29,523 bases of DNA. Source: a virus. A program made the translations under genes and the position numbers. Shown in pieces: positions 1 to 6,879 of the stretch. How positions within the stretch are numbered: position 1 is the first letter of the stretch; every line of letters starts with the position of its first letter. The notes below the pieces were generated by a model that was not told where the DNA came from, made no database searches, and saw only the letters and a program-made list of their open reading frames with translations. The DNA lies in IMG/VR virus record IMGVR_UViG_3300043449_000693, positions 1 through 29,523 of that record; one strand, written 5' to 3'.

Positions 1-2
1 CC

Positions 3-497
3 ATGTCAGAAGGTGACGCGGCCAAGCTCGGGATCGAGGACAGCCAGCGCCGCCGCTACGTCAGGGTCGACAACGCGAAGAACAACCTCGCCCCGCCGGC
101 CGACAGGGCCAGCTGGATCGAGCTCGTCTCGGTCGACCTCGGCAACGGGTCGGGCATCTCCGACCAGGGCGGCGACAAGGTCGGCGTCGCCACCGCATGG
201 GAGCCGCCAAGCGCCTTCGACGGCATCACCGAAGACCACATGCGGGCGGTCTTCAACTTCGTCCACAAGAACGGGCCGCAGCGGCAGAGCCCCAAGGCCA
301 CCGACTGGATGGGACACGCCGTCATCTCCGCCTGCGGGCTGGGCGACGGACAGGCCGCCGACGCCCGGGCGAAGGCGCTGCTGTCGCGCTGGGTCAAGAC
401 TGGCGTCCTCAAGGTCGAGAAGCGCCACGACAAGGGCGAGGGCAGGATGGTCCCCTACTACGTCTGCGGCACCCTGCCGGACAGGTCGGACCCATGA
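3..497 (+). CDS. RepA-like AAA ATPase / replicative helicase, C-terminal part (5' end outside window)
   Basis: The reading frame is open at the left edge and the first ATG at 3 is probably internal, so only about 164 C-terminal residues are seen. The segment YVRVDNAKNNLAPPADRASW (about residues 19-38), followed by the ELVSVDLGNG stretch and a GDKVGVATAWEPP strand, resembles the tail of RepA-like (AAA_25-type) ATPases found in many proteobacterial phages and plasmids. In that family it follows the hexameric ATPase core, which would lie upstream of this window. The C-terminal 100 residues look like a small winged-helix unit (ADARAKALLSRWVKTGVLKVEKRHDKGEGRMVPYYVCG). It would act in initiating phage DNA replication in the cytoplasm. 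The Walker motifs are not in view, so the assignment rests on the tail only. Its stop overlaps an ATG at 494 and is followed directly by a repeat block that may be the origin. Confidence 0.72.
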   Translation: MSEGDAAKLGIEDSQRRRYVRVDNAKNNLAPPADRASWIELVSVDLGNGSGISDQGGDKVGVATAWEPPSAFDGITEDHMRAVFNFVHKNGPQRQSPKATDWMGHAVISACGLGDGQAADARAKALLSRWVKTGVLKVEKRHDKGEGRMVPYYVCGTLPDRSDP

Positions 498-667
498 TTT
501 CCGCAGTTCCGCAGTCCTGTTTCCGCAGTCTTCCGCAGTGCGGAAAACACCGTTTCCGCAGTTCCGCACCGCAACCCCTATGGGGTGCGGGGTGCGGTGC
601 GGAAGGTGTTGATGTCGGCGCGGACCAGAAAAATCCCTCCGCAGTTCCGCAGTCGGGCGAGCCATGA
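494..667 (+). CDS. Possible 57-aa coupled ORF spanning the TTCCGCAG repeats
   Basis: An ATG at 494 overlaps the stop of the upstream gene (ATGA) and the frame stays open to a TGA at 665-667 that overlaps the ATG of the next gene at 664. The product would be 57 residues, dominated by what the DNA repeats spell (AVPQS, RSSAPQ, SAVPQS). The double coupling fits a real link in the operon. The low-complexity content and the strong hairpin inside it argue that the DNA or RNA structure is what matters and the peptide may be incidental. No family is recognised and no good Shine-Dalgarno precedes the ATG. Confidence 0.3.
   Translation: MISAVPQSCFRSLPQCGKHRFRSSAPQPLWGAGCGAEGVDVGADQKNPSAVPQSGEP
499..654 (+). 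repeat. Cluster of TTCCGCAG repeats (iteron-like)
   Basis: TTCCGCAG occurs at 499-506, 507-514, 521-528, 531-538, 554-561 and 645-652. Variants are present at 562-568 (TTCCGCA followed by C) and 638-644 (TCCGCAG). An inverted half is fused to one copy (CCGCAGTGCGG, 533-543). Such short spaced direct repeats beside a replication ATPase gene are typical of iteron origins, but they could equally be an operator or an RNA element. The assignment to an origin is inference from position. Confidence 0.6.
562..604 (+). repeat. Strong inverted repeat (hairpin) inside the iteron-like block
   Basis: Left arm TTCCGCACCGCA (562-573) is perfectly complementary to TGCGGTGCGGAA (593-604). Inside it a second stem, ACCCC (574-578) with GGGGT (582-586), closes on a TAT loop, leaving a six-base bulge (587-592) on the right side. 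No T-run follows, so it is a poor intrinsic terminator. It uses the same TTCCGCA unit as the flanking repeats. Confidence 0.75.
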
Positions 668-1203
668 AGACGGCGGACTACTCCACAGCCAAGGCCATCC
701 TCGACGGCGTAGACGAGGCGGTGGCGGCGTCCGAGCGGACCTGGGGCGTCGGCCGGCTCCGGCTGCTGGTCGAGGACGACCTGCGGGCGAGGTGGGACAG
801 GCAGTGGCTGGCGTGGTGCCGGGCCTGCGAGGCCTACGACCTGGCGGCGATCCGGACCCAAGGGGCGGCGGTCAGGCGGGCGATCGGGGTGCTCGAGCAG
901 GCGGCCCGGGCGGCGGGACATGCGCCGCTCCGGCCGGACGTCTGGGAGGTGCTGCACGAGGGCAGGGCGGTGGCGGTCTGCCGGACCTCGGCCGAGGCCG
1001 GCGTGGTCGCTCGCGACCGCCGCGACCTCGAGGTGTGGACCGTCGAGGAGCTCGTGCGCGTGGCGCTGGCCGGCAGGTCGGCCATCTCCGCGGTCAAGCA
1101 GGCGTTCCCCGGGGCCGAGGTGGTCGCCATGAGGTCGCCGGCGCCGGACATCGACTGGGAGCGGGGCGACGAGCTGCCGGCTGACCTGGCGGGTGCGGGA
1201 TGA
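664..1203 (+). CDS. Hypothetical phage protein, 179 aa
   Basis: A 179-residue, Ala/Arg-rich, apparently all-helical soluble protein with no signal peptide, TM segment or recognised domain. The N-terminal half contains several Trp residues (WGVGRLRLLV, RWDRQWLAWC, residues about 27-52). The C-terminal part has short alternating hydrophobic stretches (VLHEGRAVAVC, about 98-108) that could be a small beta element. Start ATG 664 overlaps the stop of the preceding short frame, and its own stop overlaps the next start (ATGA at 1200), placing it in a translationally coupled operon with the replication gene and the DUF6456-like gene. It is likely an early or replication-associated accessory protein, but no function can be assigned. 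Confidence 0.8.
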   Translation: MKTADYSTAKAILDGVDEAVAASERTWGVGRLRLLVEDDLRARWDRQWLAWCRACEAYDLAAIRTQGAAVRRAIGVLEQAARAAGHAPLRPDVWEVLHEGRAVAVCRTSAEAGVVARDRRDLEVWTVEELVRVALAGRSAISAVKQAFPGAEVVAMRSPAPDIDWERGDELPADLAGAG

Positions 1204-1793
1204 AACGGCGACGGGATCGGATGGAGGGTGTCGTGGTCGAGCGGAAGCGGAAGGCCGAGGTCATCGAGCTCGGCGACATGATGCGGGCGCCGGCCGAGCG
1301 AGCCCAGCACGACGACATCGAGATGGGCGAGCGGCTGCTGTTCTCGATCGACGGCGGCAGGGCGCGCACGCAGCGCACCTACGGCCAGCGGGTCGTGACG
1401 CAGCGGCCGGTGGACCGGTACGTCAGGAAGGGATGGATCTCGCAGCGTCAGTGGCAGGCGGCGGAGCGCATCGCGGCGCTCTGGCACGCCGCGGGCCTCG
1501 AGCCGAAGGTCACGGCGAACTGGAACGCCACGACGCAAGCTACGGCGCTCGGGAACGTCGGGATGGCGGCCAGCGAGCGCCAGGCGCATGCGCGGATGGA
1601 GCTCCGGCGGGTGCTGGCGAGGTGCGGCGGGCAGATCGGGGCGGCGGTGATCGTGGCGGTGGTGTGCGATCGGGAGAGCGTTGTTAGCTGGTCAGCGAAG
1701 ATGCAGTGGCCGCGCGAGCATGGCATGGGCGCGCTGAAGGTGGCGCTGGAGGCGGCGGCAGATGATCTGGGGCTTGACAGGCTGCGGCGATGA
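1200..1793 (+). CDS. DUF6456-like domain protein, 197 aa
   Basis: The C-terminal 115 residues fit the DUF6456 pattern common in alphaproteobacteria and their phages. ISQRQWQAAERIAALWHAAG and LEPKVTANW (about residues 80-108) are followed by a helical region, then IVAVVCDRESVVSWSAKMQW, PREHGMGALKVALEAAADDL near the end. The second part resembles a helix-turn-helix-like unit, so DNA binding is plausible, but the family has no established function. The N-terminus is basic (MKRRRDRMEG), with an alternative GTG at 1233. The ATG at 1200 overlaps the upstream stop (ATGA). It is the last gene of the left operon, since a 97 bp gap with a dyad follows before the packaging genes. Confidence 0.78.
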   Translation: MKRRRDRMEGVVVERKRKAEVIELGDMMRAPAERAQHDDIEMGERLLFSIDGGRARTQRTYGQRVVTQRPVDRYVRKGWISQRQWQAAERIAALWHAAGLEPKVTANWNATTQATALGNVGMAASERQAHARMELRRVLARCGGQIGAAVIVAVVCDRESVVSWSAKMQWPREHGMGALKVALEAAADDLGLDRLRR

Positions 1794-1813
1794 GCAATAG
1801 AGTTTCGTCAAGC

Positions 1814-1854
1814 TGGCGAACTGCGCAACAATGTTGCGTTATAGTGTATCGCCA
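1814..1854 (+). promoter_or_regulatory. Nested dyad, candidate operator/promoter ahead of packaging genes
   Basis: An inner perfect dyad CGCAACA-A-TGTTGCG (1824-1838) sits inside an outer inverted repeat TGGCGA (1814-1819) / TCGCCA (1849-1854). A -10-like TATAGT lies at 1840-1845, but no convincing -35 is visible at the expected distance. This AT-richer 97 bp gap is the only break between the early and packaging genes, so a regulated late promoter is a reasonable guess. Confidence 0.4.
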
Positions 1855-1890
1855 GAACCATCAACCGCTGCAGCCAATTAGGACCGAAGA

Positions 1891-2298
1891 ATGCCCGGCT
1901 ACGGCATGAAGCCGGAGACGCCGTGGCGCCACGCGCTGATGCGGGCGGTCAACCGGCGGATGAAGGGCGAAGGCAGCCCGAAGCGGCTTGAGCGGCTGGC
2001 CGACGTCGTGGTCGAGGCGGCGATGGCCGGCGACATGGCCGCTGCGCGCGAGATCGGCGACCGGCTCGACGGCAAGGCGGTGGCGCGGCAGGTGATCGAG
2101 GGCGACGGCCAGCTGCTGGCCGGGTTCGCGGCCATCCTGGCGGCGGTGAACGAGGAGCGCCGGCGGCGGGCGGCGGGCGACGAGCTCGGGCCTCCGATCG
2201 TCGACGTGACGCCCGAATATGGTGCTGTGCAACAACACTCCGAGGTTGTAGACCACGATCCGGAGGACGCGAAACACGCAGAAAAGCCCGTCGAATAA
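1891..2298 (+). CDS. Terminase small subunit-like protein, 135 aa
   Basis: The 135-residue protein lies just before the large terminase, the usual place of the small subunit that recognises phage DNA for packaging. The central segment SPKRLERLADVVVEAAMAGD (residues about 29-48) followed by AAREIGDRLDGKAVARQVIE matches the signature of small phage/DUF5681-like proteins found upstream of TerL. These carry the L..IAD..V..A..GD...KEIGDRLDGK pattern. Homology is to that short motif only, and no helix-turn-helix is obvious, so the functional label is contextual. The C-terminus is acidic and disordered-looking. Start ATG 1891 has a weak AGGA about 8 bases upstream. A hairpin overlaps its 3' end. Confidence 0.65.
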   Translation: MPGYGMKPETPWRHALMRAVNRRMKGEGSPKRLERLADVVVEAAMAGDMAAAREIGDRLDGKAVARQVIEGDGQLLAGFAAILAAVNEERRRRAAGDELGPPIVDVTPEYGAVQQHSEVVDHDPEDAKHAEKPVE

Positions 2299-2307
2299 GG
2301 GTTTCGC
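2269..2307 (+). terminator. Weak terminator-like stem at end of terminase small subunit gene
   Basis: GCGAAAC (2269-2275) pairs with GTTTCGC (2301-2307), with an inner CCC/GGG (2287-2289, 2299-2301), followed by ATTTTCG. The loop is long and the T-run is short, so termination would be inefficient at best. Confidence 0.3.
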
Positions 2308-2618
2308 ATTTTCGATAATCATCATTATGCGATGGTGCGCTGCACCAACGCAGCGAGATCAACGACTTGCGAGGGCCGCGCTTCGGCCTGCTGAACATCG
2401 CACCGCGACGACGAGCTCGCTGGCGGCGCGCCTCGTGCGCGGCGCAGCAAGCGAGCTCGAGGCCGCCGGCCTCTTCCGGCCTCTGGCCGGGCAGGGAAGC
2501 GCCAGGATGGCGCAGGAGCAACGCAGGGCGCCGGCTGTATCCAGCCTGCGGCCGCCCGCCTTCCGGCGTTCCTGAGTCATCCTGGCGCGACCGCGAGGCA
2601 TCAACCAGCCGGAGCCAG
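2299..2618. other. 320-bp non-coding gap filled with hairpins between terminase genes
   Basis: No credible gene is present. The large-terminase frame can be extended upstream to a TTG at 2367, but the added 84 residues are Arg/Ser/Pro-rich and unlike any terminase. The region holds at least five inverted repeats: TGGTGC/GCACCA (2333-2347), GGCCG/CGGCC (2374-2388), CGAGCTCGCT/AGCGAGCTCG (2412-2421 and 2450-2459), GAGGCCG/CGGCCTC (2459-2465 and 2477-2483), and the long imperfect palindrome at 2499-2588. Such density suggests a mobile palindromic repeat of bacterial origin or a packaging (pac/cos-region) element. Confidence 0.7.
2499..2588. repeat. About 90-bp imperfect palindrome
   Basis: The outer arms GCGCCAGGATG (2499-2509) and CATCCTGGCGC (2578-2588) are perfectly complementary. 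A second helix CAGGA (2513-2517)/TCCTG (2570-2574) and an apical stem GGCTG (2533-2537)/CAGCC (2542-2546) with a four-base loop continue the fold, with GC-rich interruptions between. It ends 30 bases before the terL start codon and could fold in the terL leader RNA. Confidence 0.7.
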
Positions 2619-4055
2619 ATGCCCAAGGTAGCGACCGCGCAGAAGCCGGCGAGCGCCGACGACTTCCGCCAGCTGATCGCCGCCTGGGCGGACGACCCGG
2701 TCCTGTTCGTGAAGACCGCGCTCGGCGCCACGCCCGAGCGCTGGCAGGCCGAGGCGCTCGAGGCGGTGCGCGACCACGACAAGGTGGCGATCCGCTCCGG
2801 CCACGGCGTCGGCAAGACGACCTACCTCGCGTGGCTGGTGCTCTGGTGGCTGATGACCCGCCACCCGGCGAAGATCGCCGCCACGGCGAACACGGCGCAC
2901 CAGCTGAGCGACGTGCTCTGGTCGGAGATCGGCAAGTGGCACCGCCGGATGCCGGAGGTGCTGCGGCGGCTGCTGGAGGTGAAGAGCGACAAGGTCGAGG
3001 TGGTCGGCGTGCCGGACAGCTTCGCGGTGGCCCGCACGGCCCGCCGCGAGCAGCCCGAGGCGCTGCAGGGCTTCCACAGCACCAACATGCTGTTCGTGAT
3101 CGACGAGGCGAGCGGCGTCGACGACCTGGTCTTCGAGGTCGGGCAGGGCGCGATGTCGACCGCCGGCGCCAAGACCGTGATGACCGGCAACCCGACGCGC
3201 ACCAGCGGGTACTTCTACGACGCCTTCCACCGCATGTCGGCCAGCTGGAAGACCATGCGGGTCGGCTGCGCCGACAGCACGCAGGTCTCGGCGGGCTTCC
3301 TCGCGGAGATGGCGGCGCGCTACGGCGCCGGCAGCAACGTCTACCGGGTCCGCGTCGAGGGCGAGTTCCCGCTGGCGGACAACGACAGCGTGGTGCCAGC
3401 GAGCCTCATCGCCGCGGCGATGGCCCGCACGGTCAACCCCGCGCCCACGACGCCGATCGTCTGGGGGCTCGACGTGGCGCGGTACGGCGACGACCGCACG
3501 GCGCTGGCGAAGCGCCAGGGCGAGCTGCTGATCGAGGTGAAGACCTGGCAGGGCGTCGACCTGATGGAGACGGCGGGCAGGGTCTACAACGAGTTCCAGC
3601 TGTGCGGGTGGAAGAGCCGCCCGACGGCGATCTACGTCGACAGCATCGGCCTGGGCAGCGGCGTGCTGGACCGCCTGCGCGAGCTCGAGCTCCCGGTGCG
3701 GGGCGTGAACGTGAGCGAGGCGCCGGCGTTCGGCGAGCGCTACCTGCGCCTTCGCGACGAGCTCTGGTTCCGGGTGCGCGAGTGGCTGGACGCCCGCTCC
3801 TGCGAGCTTCCGCGCGACGACGAGCTCGCGGCCGAGCTCGGGGCGCCGCGGTTCCGGATCATGTCGAACGGCAAGCTGCGGGTGGACAGCAAGGACGAAT
3901 TGAAGAAGCGCGGCGCGCGATCGCCTGACAAGGCGGATGCGGTCTGCCTGACGTTCGCGGCGACGGCGACGGCGCTGATGGGCGGCGGCGGCATGGGCCG
4001 CGCCCGTGCCCGGCGCGACGACGGCGTGTCCGACTACAGCCCGTTCGACTGGTGA
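2619..4055 (+). CDS. terL: Terminase large subunit (packaging ATPase/nuclease)
   Basis: The 478-residue protein has the full two-domain TerL architecture. The ATPase domain has Walker A SGHGVGKT (about residues 60-67), Walker B LFVIDEA (158-164) and coupling motif TGNP (189-192). The RNase H-like nuclease domain has acidic residues in GLDVARYGDD (D285), YVDSIGLG (D341) and SPDKADAV (D437/D440). It docks on the portal, translocates DNA into the prohead and cuts the concatemer. The start was set at ATG 2619 with GGAG at 2611-2614, because the upstream extension runs through palindromes and does not look like protein. Length is normal for the family. The stop overlaps the next start (TGATG). No intein or frameshift is seen. 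Confidence 0.95.
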   Translation: MPKVATAQKPASADDFRQLIAAWADDPVLFVKTALGATPERWQAEALEAVRDHDKVAIRSGHGVGKTTYLAWLVLWWLMTRHPAKIAATANTAHQLSDVLWSEIGKWHRRMPEVLRRLLEVKSDKVEVVGVPDSFAVARTARREQPEALQGFHSTNMLFVIDEASGVDDLVFEVGQGAMSTAGAKTVMTGNPTRTSGYFYDAFHRMSASWKTMRVGCADSTQVSAGFLAEMAARYGAGSNVYRVRVEGEFPLADNDSVVPASLIAAAMARTVNPAPTTPIVWGLDVARYGDDRTALAKRQGELLIEVKTWQGVDLMETAGRVYNEFQLCGWKSRPTAIYVDSIGLGSGVLDRLRELELPVRGVNVSEAPAFGERYLRLRDELWFRVREWLDARSCELPRDDELAAELGAPRFRIMSNGKLRVDSKDELKKRGARSPDKADAVCLTFAATATALMGGGGMGRARARRDDGVSDYSPFDW

Positions 4056-4516
4056 TGCTGGTCGGGGCGCTGGCGGAGACGCCGGTGGCGCGGGTGGCGC
4101 TGTCGATGCGCGCGTGGGACCGGCGGGAGATCTTCGCGGGGCGGTGGGAGTACGACCCGATCGTCCTGGCGCGACAGGTCTGCGAGTGGTCGGCGCTGGG
4201 CGCGGTGGTTCATGCGGCCGACGGCGAGCCCGTGGCGGTGGTGAACGCGGCGTGGTCGACGCCGGCGGTCTTGTCGGTGGGGATGTTCGCGACGGATCGC
4301 TGGGGCGAGGTCGCGCGGCCAGCCTCGCGCTGGTGCGCGACGACGTTCCGGTCGCTGCTGGTTGGTTCTGGTGCGCGGCGCGCGGAGTGCTGGTCGATGG
4401 TCGGCCACCTCGAGGCGCATGCGTGGCTGCGGTGGCTTGGGTTCCGCCCTGGGTGCGAGGCGGTGCGCGGCCGCGGCGGCGAGAGGTTCGTGCTGTTCGG
4501 ATGCGAGGTCGGGTGA
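4055..4516 (+). CDS. GNAT-fold-like phage protein, 153 aa (T7 gp13-like position)
   Basis: The protein resembles GNAT acetyltransferase-like phage proteins. A strand reports on the substrate side (GAVVHAADGEPVAVVNAAW, about residues 49-67), then comes FATDRWGEVARPASRWCATT, then the C-terminal signature RRAECWSMVGHLEAHAWLRW-LGF. That last segment corresponds to the acceptor-site helix and the classic 'LGF' strand of GNATs. The usual acetyl-CoA loop (Q/RxxGxG/A) is not evident, so enzymatic activity is doubtful. T7-like phages carry a comparable protein among their virion genes. Start ATG 4055 overlaps the TerL stop, and an in-frame GTG at 4052 is an alternative. The stop overlaps the next ATG (4516). 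Confidence 0.65.
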   Translation: MLVGALAETPVARVALSMRAWDRREIFAGRWEYDPIVLARQVCEWSALGAVVHAADGEPVAVVNAAWSTPAVLSVGMFATDRWGEVARPASRWCATTFRSLLVGSGARRAECWSMVGHLEAHAWLRWLGFRPGCEAVRGRGGERFVLFGCEVG

Positions 4517-4716
4517 TGTGCGTTTTCAGCATGCCGAAGCCTTCGGCTCCTCCCCCGCCGCCGTCGGATTCGGCGGAGGTGCAGGCGGCTGCCGAGGCCG
4601 AGCGTCGGCGCGCTGCGGCCGCGAAGGGCCGCGCCTCGACGATCCTGACCGGCGGCCAGGGCGACACGACGGGTGCGCCCGTCGAGCGCCCCGCCTTGAA
4701 GGCGCTGCTCGGTTAA
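4516..4716 (+). CDS. Small conserved phage protein with GRASTILTG motif, 66 aa
   Basis: The 66-residue protein has a Pro-rich N-terminal third (APPPPPSDS), a basic Ala/Arg helix (AAEAERRRAAAAKGRA) and the conserved tail STILTGGQGDTTGAPVER ending KALLG. The pattern 'GRASTILTG...KTLLG' marks a family of tiny proteins that recurs near the terminase and portal genes of podoviruses. It is probably a virion or head-assembly component, of unknown role. Start ATG 4516 overlaps the preceding stop (TGATG arrangement). A second in-frame ATG lies at 4531. Confidence 0.8.
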   Translation: MCVFSMPKPSAPPPPPSDSAEVQAAAEAERRRAAAAKGRASTILTGGQGDTTGAPVERPALKALLG

Positions 4717-4730
4717 CCGGAGGTCATGAG

Positions 4731-5156
4731 ATGAGCCAGGCTCTGTCGTTCCTGAAGCAGACCGTCGACGCCGTGAAGGGCGCGGCGGATGCGGTCTATC
4801 GCGAGATCCACGAGGCCGAGGGGCGCGTGGCTGGCGAGCTTGCCGGCCTGGGCGCGCGGCGTTCTGCGCTCGAGGGCGACATCGCTGCGCTCGAGCGGTC
4901 GCGCGACGCCACGAAGGCGGCGCTCGAGGAGGCGCAGGCGAAGGCCGCGGCGCGGTTCGCCGAGCTCGACGCGCTGCTGGCGGCGGCCGAGGAGAAGAGC
5001 CTCGCGGCGATCGCGGCGGCCGAGGCCGAGGCGGCCTCGTCGCGCGAGGCGGCGGACGCCGCGCTGGCAAGCTCGAATGCGAAGCTGGCCGAGGCCGAGC
5101 GTAAGTCGGCGGAGGCCGAGGCGCTGTTCTCGTCGCTGCGCGCGAAGCTGGGCTGA
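4731..5156 (+). CDS. Ala-rich coiled-coil phage protein, 141 aa
   Basis: An excellent Shine-Dalgarno (GGAGG at 4719-4723, 7 bases before ATG 4731) fixes the start. Almost the whole 141-residue protein is predicted helical with heptad character, alternating Ala/Leu with Glu/Lys/Arg from about residue 20 to the end (e.g. LEGDIAALERSRDATKAALE). No TM segment or domain is recognised. Position among head and accessory genes suggests a structural or assembly role, for example a spacer or scaffold-like coil. The stop overlaps the next start (TGATG at 5154-5158). Confidence 0.82.
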   Translation: MSQALSFLKQTVDAVKGAADAVYREIHEAEGRVAGELAGLGARRSALEGDIAALERSRDATKAALEEAQAKAAARFAELDALLAAAEEKSLAAIAAAEAEAASSREAADAALASSNAKLAEAERKSAEAEALFSSLRAKLG

Positions 5157-5467
5157 TGACGACGCTTGCGTCCGACAGCAACGGCAAGGCGATCCAGGCG
5201 CTGCATCCCGGCGCGACCGTCGTGGTCGCGGCTGGGGCGTCGAGCGCTGCGTCTGGCGTGTTGGCGTCTGGCGCGCGGGTCGTTCGGCTGTACGCGACGG
5301 TGAACGTGCGCGTCGAGGTTGGCGTGTCGCCTGTCGCGACGCAGGACTCGATGCCGCTGCTGGCCGGCACGCCCGAGTACTTCTCGGTCCCCCCGGGCGA
5401 GAGGGTTGCGGCCATCAAGGAGACCGGGGCGAGCGACGGGTCGTTGTACGTCACGGGCATGGAGTGA
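5156..5467 (+). CDS. Small beta-rich phage structural protein, 103 aa
   Basis: The 103-residue protein begins MTTLASDSNGKAIQALHPGA. This opening is shared by small hypothetical virion proteins that sit between terminase and portal in related podoviruses. The rest alternates short hydrophobic strands and Gly/Ser turns (VVRLYATVNVRVEVGVSPVA, YFSVPPGERVAAIKE, GSLYVTGME), consistent with a small beta-sandwich. Decoration or neck/tail surface binding is a guess from fold and position. Start ATG 5156 is coupled to the upstream stop. A GGAG in its last codons likely serves the next gene. Confidence 0.8.
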   Translation: MTTLASDSNGKAIQALHPGATVVVAAGASSAASGVLASGARVVRLYATVNVRVEVGVSPVATQDSMPLLAGTPEYFSVPPGERVAAIKETGASDGSLYVTGME

Positions 5468-5470
5468 TCG

Positions 5471-5953
5471 GTGGCCGACAACGTCACGGCGAACCCCGGC
5501 TCTGGCGGCGCGACGTTCGCCGCTGACGACGTCTCCGGGGTCCTGTTCCCCTACGCGAAGCTCGACATCGGGGGCGACGGCGCGTCGTCCCCGGTGACGG
5601 CCAGCAACCCGCTGCCGGTGTCCGGCCCGCTGACCGACACGCAGCTGCGCGCATCGCCAGTTCCGTCTGGCGTTCCGCAGGCATCGTCCGTCGTCATCAT
5701 GTCCCTGACGACCGCTGCAACCGGGTCGAACTACACCGCATTCTCGTCGCAGACATGCAATTCGCTCGACATCGTGAACAGCTCGTCCGTCGCGATTGAA
5801 TACAGGCGTGGCGCCACTGGGAATGCGATGACAATTCTCTCTGGGTCATCGCGACTTGTGGCCGGCATCACCAATGCCAATCAGATTGACGTGCGGAGAA
5901 CTGATCTGAGCAACACGCAGATCACCATCCCGGCCGAGGCGATCACGGTATGA
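5471..5953 (+). CDS. Hypothetical beta-rich virion-associated protein, 160 aa
   Basis: GTG start at 5471 with GGAG (5460-5463) upstream. The N-terminal 55 residues are Gly/Ser/Pro-rich (e.g. DIGGDGASSPVTASNPLPVS), typical of virion-attachment or linker segments. The C-terminal 100 residues form a beta-rich domain (SSVVIMSLTTAATGSNYTAF, IEYRRGATGNAMTILSGSSR). It resembles small phage proteins encoded next to fibre or decoration genes. The coding becomes visibly less GC-rich from about 5700 onward, a shift that continues into the next gene. The stop overlaps the next ATG (ATGA at 5950). Confidence 0.8.
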   Translation: MADNVTANPGSGGATFAADDVSGVLFPYAKLDIGGDGASSPVTASNPLPVSGPLTDTQLRASPVPSGVPQASSVVIMSLTTAATGSNYTAFSSQTCNSLDIVNSSSVAIEYRRGATGNAMTILSGSSRLVAGITNANQIDVRRTDLSNTQITIPAEAITV

Positions 5954-6879
5954 CTGGGACTCTGACGCGCCTTCCCGGCGGCGGGAGCCGCATCATCCGC
6001 GAATACACCAGCGGAGACACTTGGGTAGCGCAGCCTGGCCTCAAGTTCGTTGACGTTATTTGCGTCGGCGCTGGAGGCGGGGGTGGCAGCGGAAGGCGTG
6101 GAGCCGCATCTAGCGCTCGCTTTGGAGGCGGCGGTGGAGGTGGAGGTGCCATTGCTCGGAGGTTGATGCTAGCCAGCGAGGTTGGAACCTCCCAAACCAT
6201 TACGGTCGGGGTTGGTGGAACTGGTGGAATCGCTCAAACTGTAGACACACAAAACGGGAATCCAGCCGGAGCCGCAACGTCATCGTCCTTCGGTTCTCTG
6301 GTCATTGGCTATCGCGGCAATGCTGGGACTGGTGGAACAACAACAGCAGGAACTGGCGGCGCGACAACTGGAGTTAATAACGCAGTACCTACGCAATGGC
6401 CGACCATTCAAGGAAGCGCGGGCGCCAATGGATCCACTGGAACTCCCGCAGCACCCGCCGGTACATCTCTGGTTGGCATAGGAGTTCACGGAGGTGGCGG
6501 CGGGGGAGGCATTAACGCAAGCAACGTGACGGGCACTGGAGGAAATGGCGCGTCAATAATAACTATCGGAGCGACTGTTGTTTCTGGGCGAACTGGAGGA
6601 ACAGCCCCTGGCGGATCTGGAACAGATGGATTGGCAAACCAAGCATTGCAACTTCCAGGGAATTACATAGCAACCGCGCTAGTCACGAATGGAATCGGAA
6701 CATCTGGTTCTGGCGGAGGGCCTGGTGACACGGCCGGAACCATCGCAGGTGGAAACGGCGGCAACGGTGGCAATTACGGCGCTGGGGGCGGAGGAGGCGG
6801 AGCTTCAACCAATGGTGCCAACAGCGGAGCCGGTGGCAATGGCGGAAACGGCCTCGTGATCGTCATGGAGTATTACTGA
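5950..6879 (+). CDS. Glycine-rich phage surface/fibre-type protein, 309 aa
   Basis: The protein starts with a short beta segment (LPGGGSRIIREYTSGDTWVA, FVDVICVGAGGGGG) and continues as long Gly-rich runs with GAGG, GTGG and GGNGGN units, ending NGLVIVMEYY. This matches the 'glycine-rich domain' family seen in phage tail fibre and surface proteins. There a core of polyglycine-II-type or beta-helical packing carries variable loops and can bind the host surface. The gene lies between terminase and portal, away from the tail genes. Its codon use is unlike its neighbours (GGA/GGT/AAT rather than GGC/AAC) and it is notably less GC-rich, which suggests recent acquisition. Coupled to genes on both sides (ATGA at 5950, TGATG at 6877). 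Confidence 0.85.
   Translation: MTGTLTRLPGGGSRIIREYTSGDTWVAQPGLKFVDVICVGAGGGGGSGRRGAASSARFGGGGGGGGAIARRLMLASEVGTSQTITVGVGGTGGIAQTVDTQNGNPAGAATSSSFGSLVIGYRGNAGTGGTTTAGTGGATTGVNNAVPTQWPTIQGSAGANGSTGTPAAPAGTSLVGIGVHGGGGGGGINASNVTGTGGNGASIITIGATVVSGRTGGTAPGGSGTDGLANQALQLPGNYIATALVTNGIGTSGSGGGPGDTAGTIAGGNGGNGGNYGAGGGGGGASTNGANSGAGGNGGNGLVIVMEYY

Noticed and set aside
562-604. Hairpin as an intrinsic terminator
   Set aside because: No T-run follows on either strand, and the stem reuses the repeat unit of the flanking block, so a role in the repeat system is more likely.
2367-2618. 84-residue N-terminal extension of TerL from a TTG
   Set aside because: The extension crosses several palindromes, is Arg/Ser/Pro-rich and unrelated to terminases, whereas ATG 2619 has GGAG and gives a normal-length protein.
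2601-4667. 688-codon open frame on the minus strand opposite terL
   Set aside because: Arg/His/Pro-rich translation with no domain. It is the antisense shadow of a GC-rich gene whose plus-strand product has all TerL motifs.
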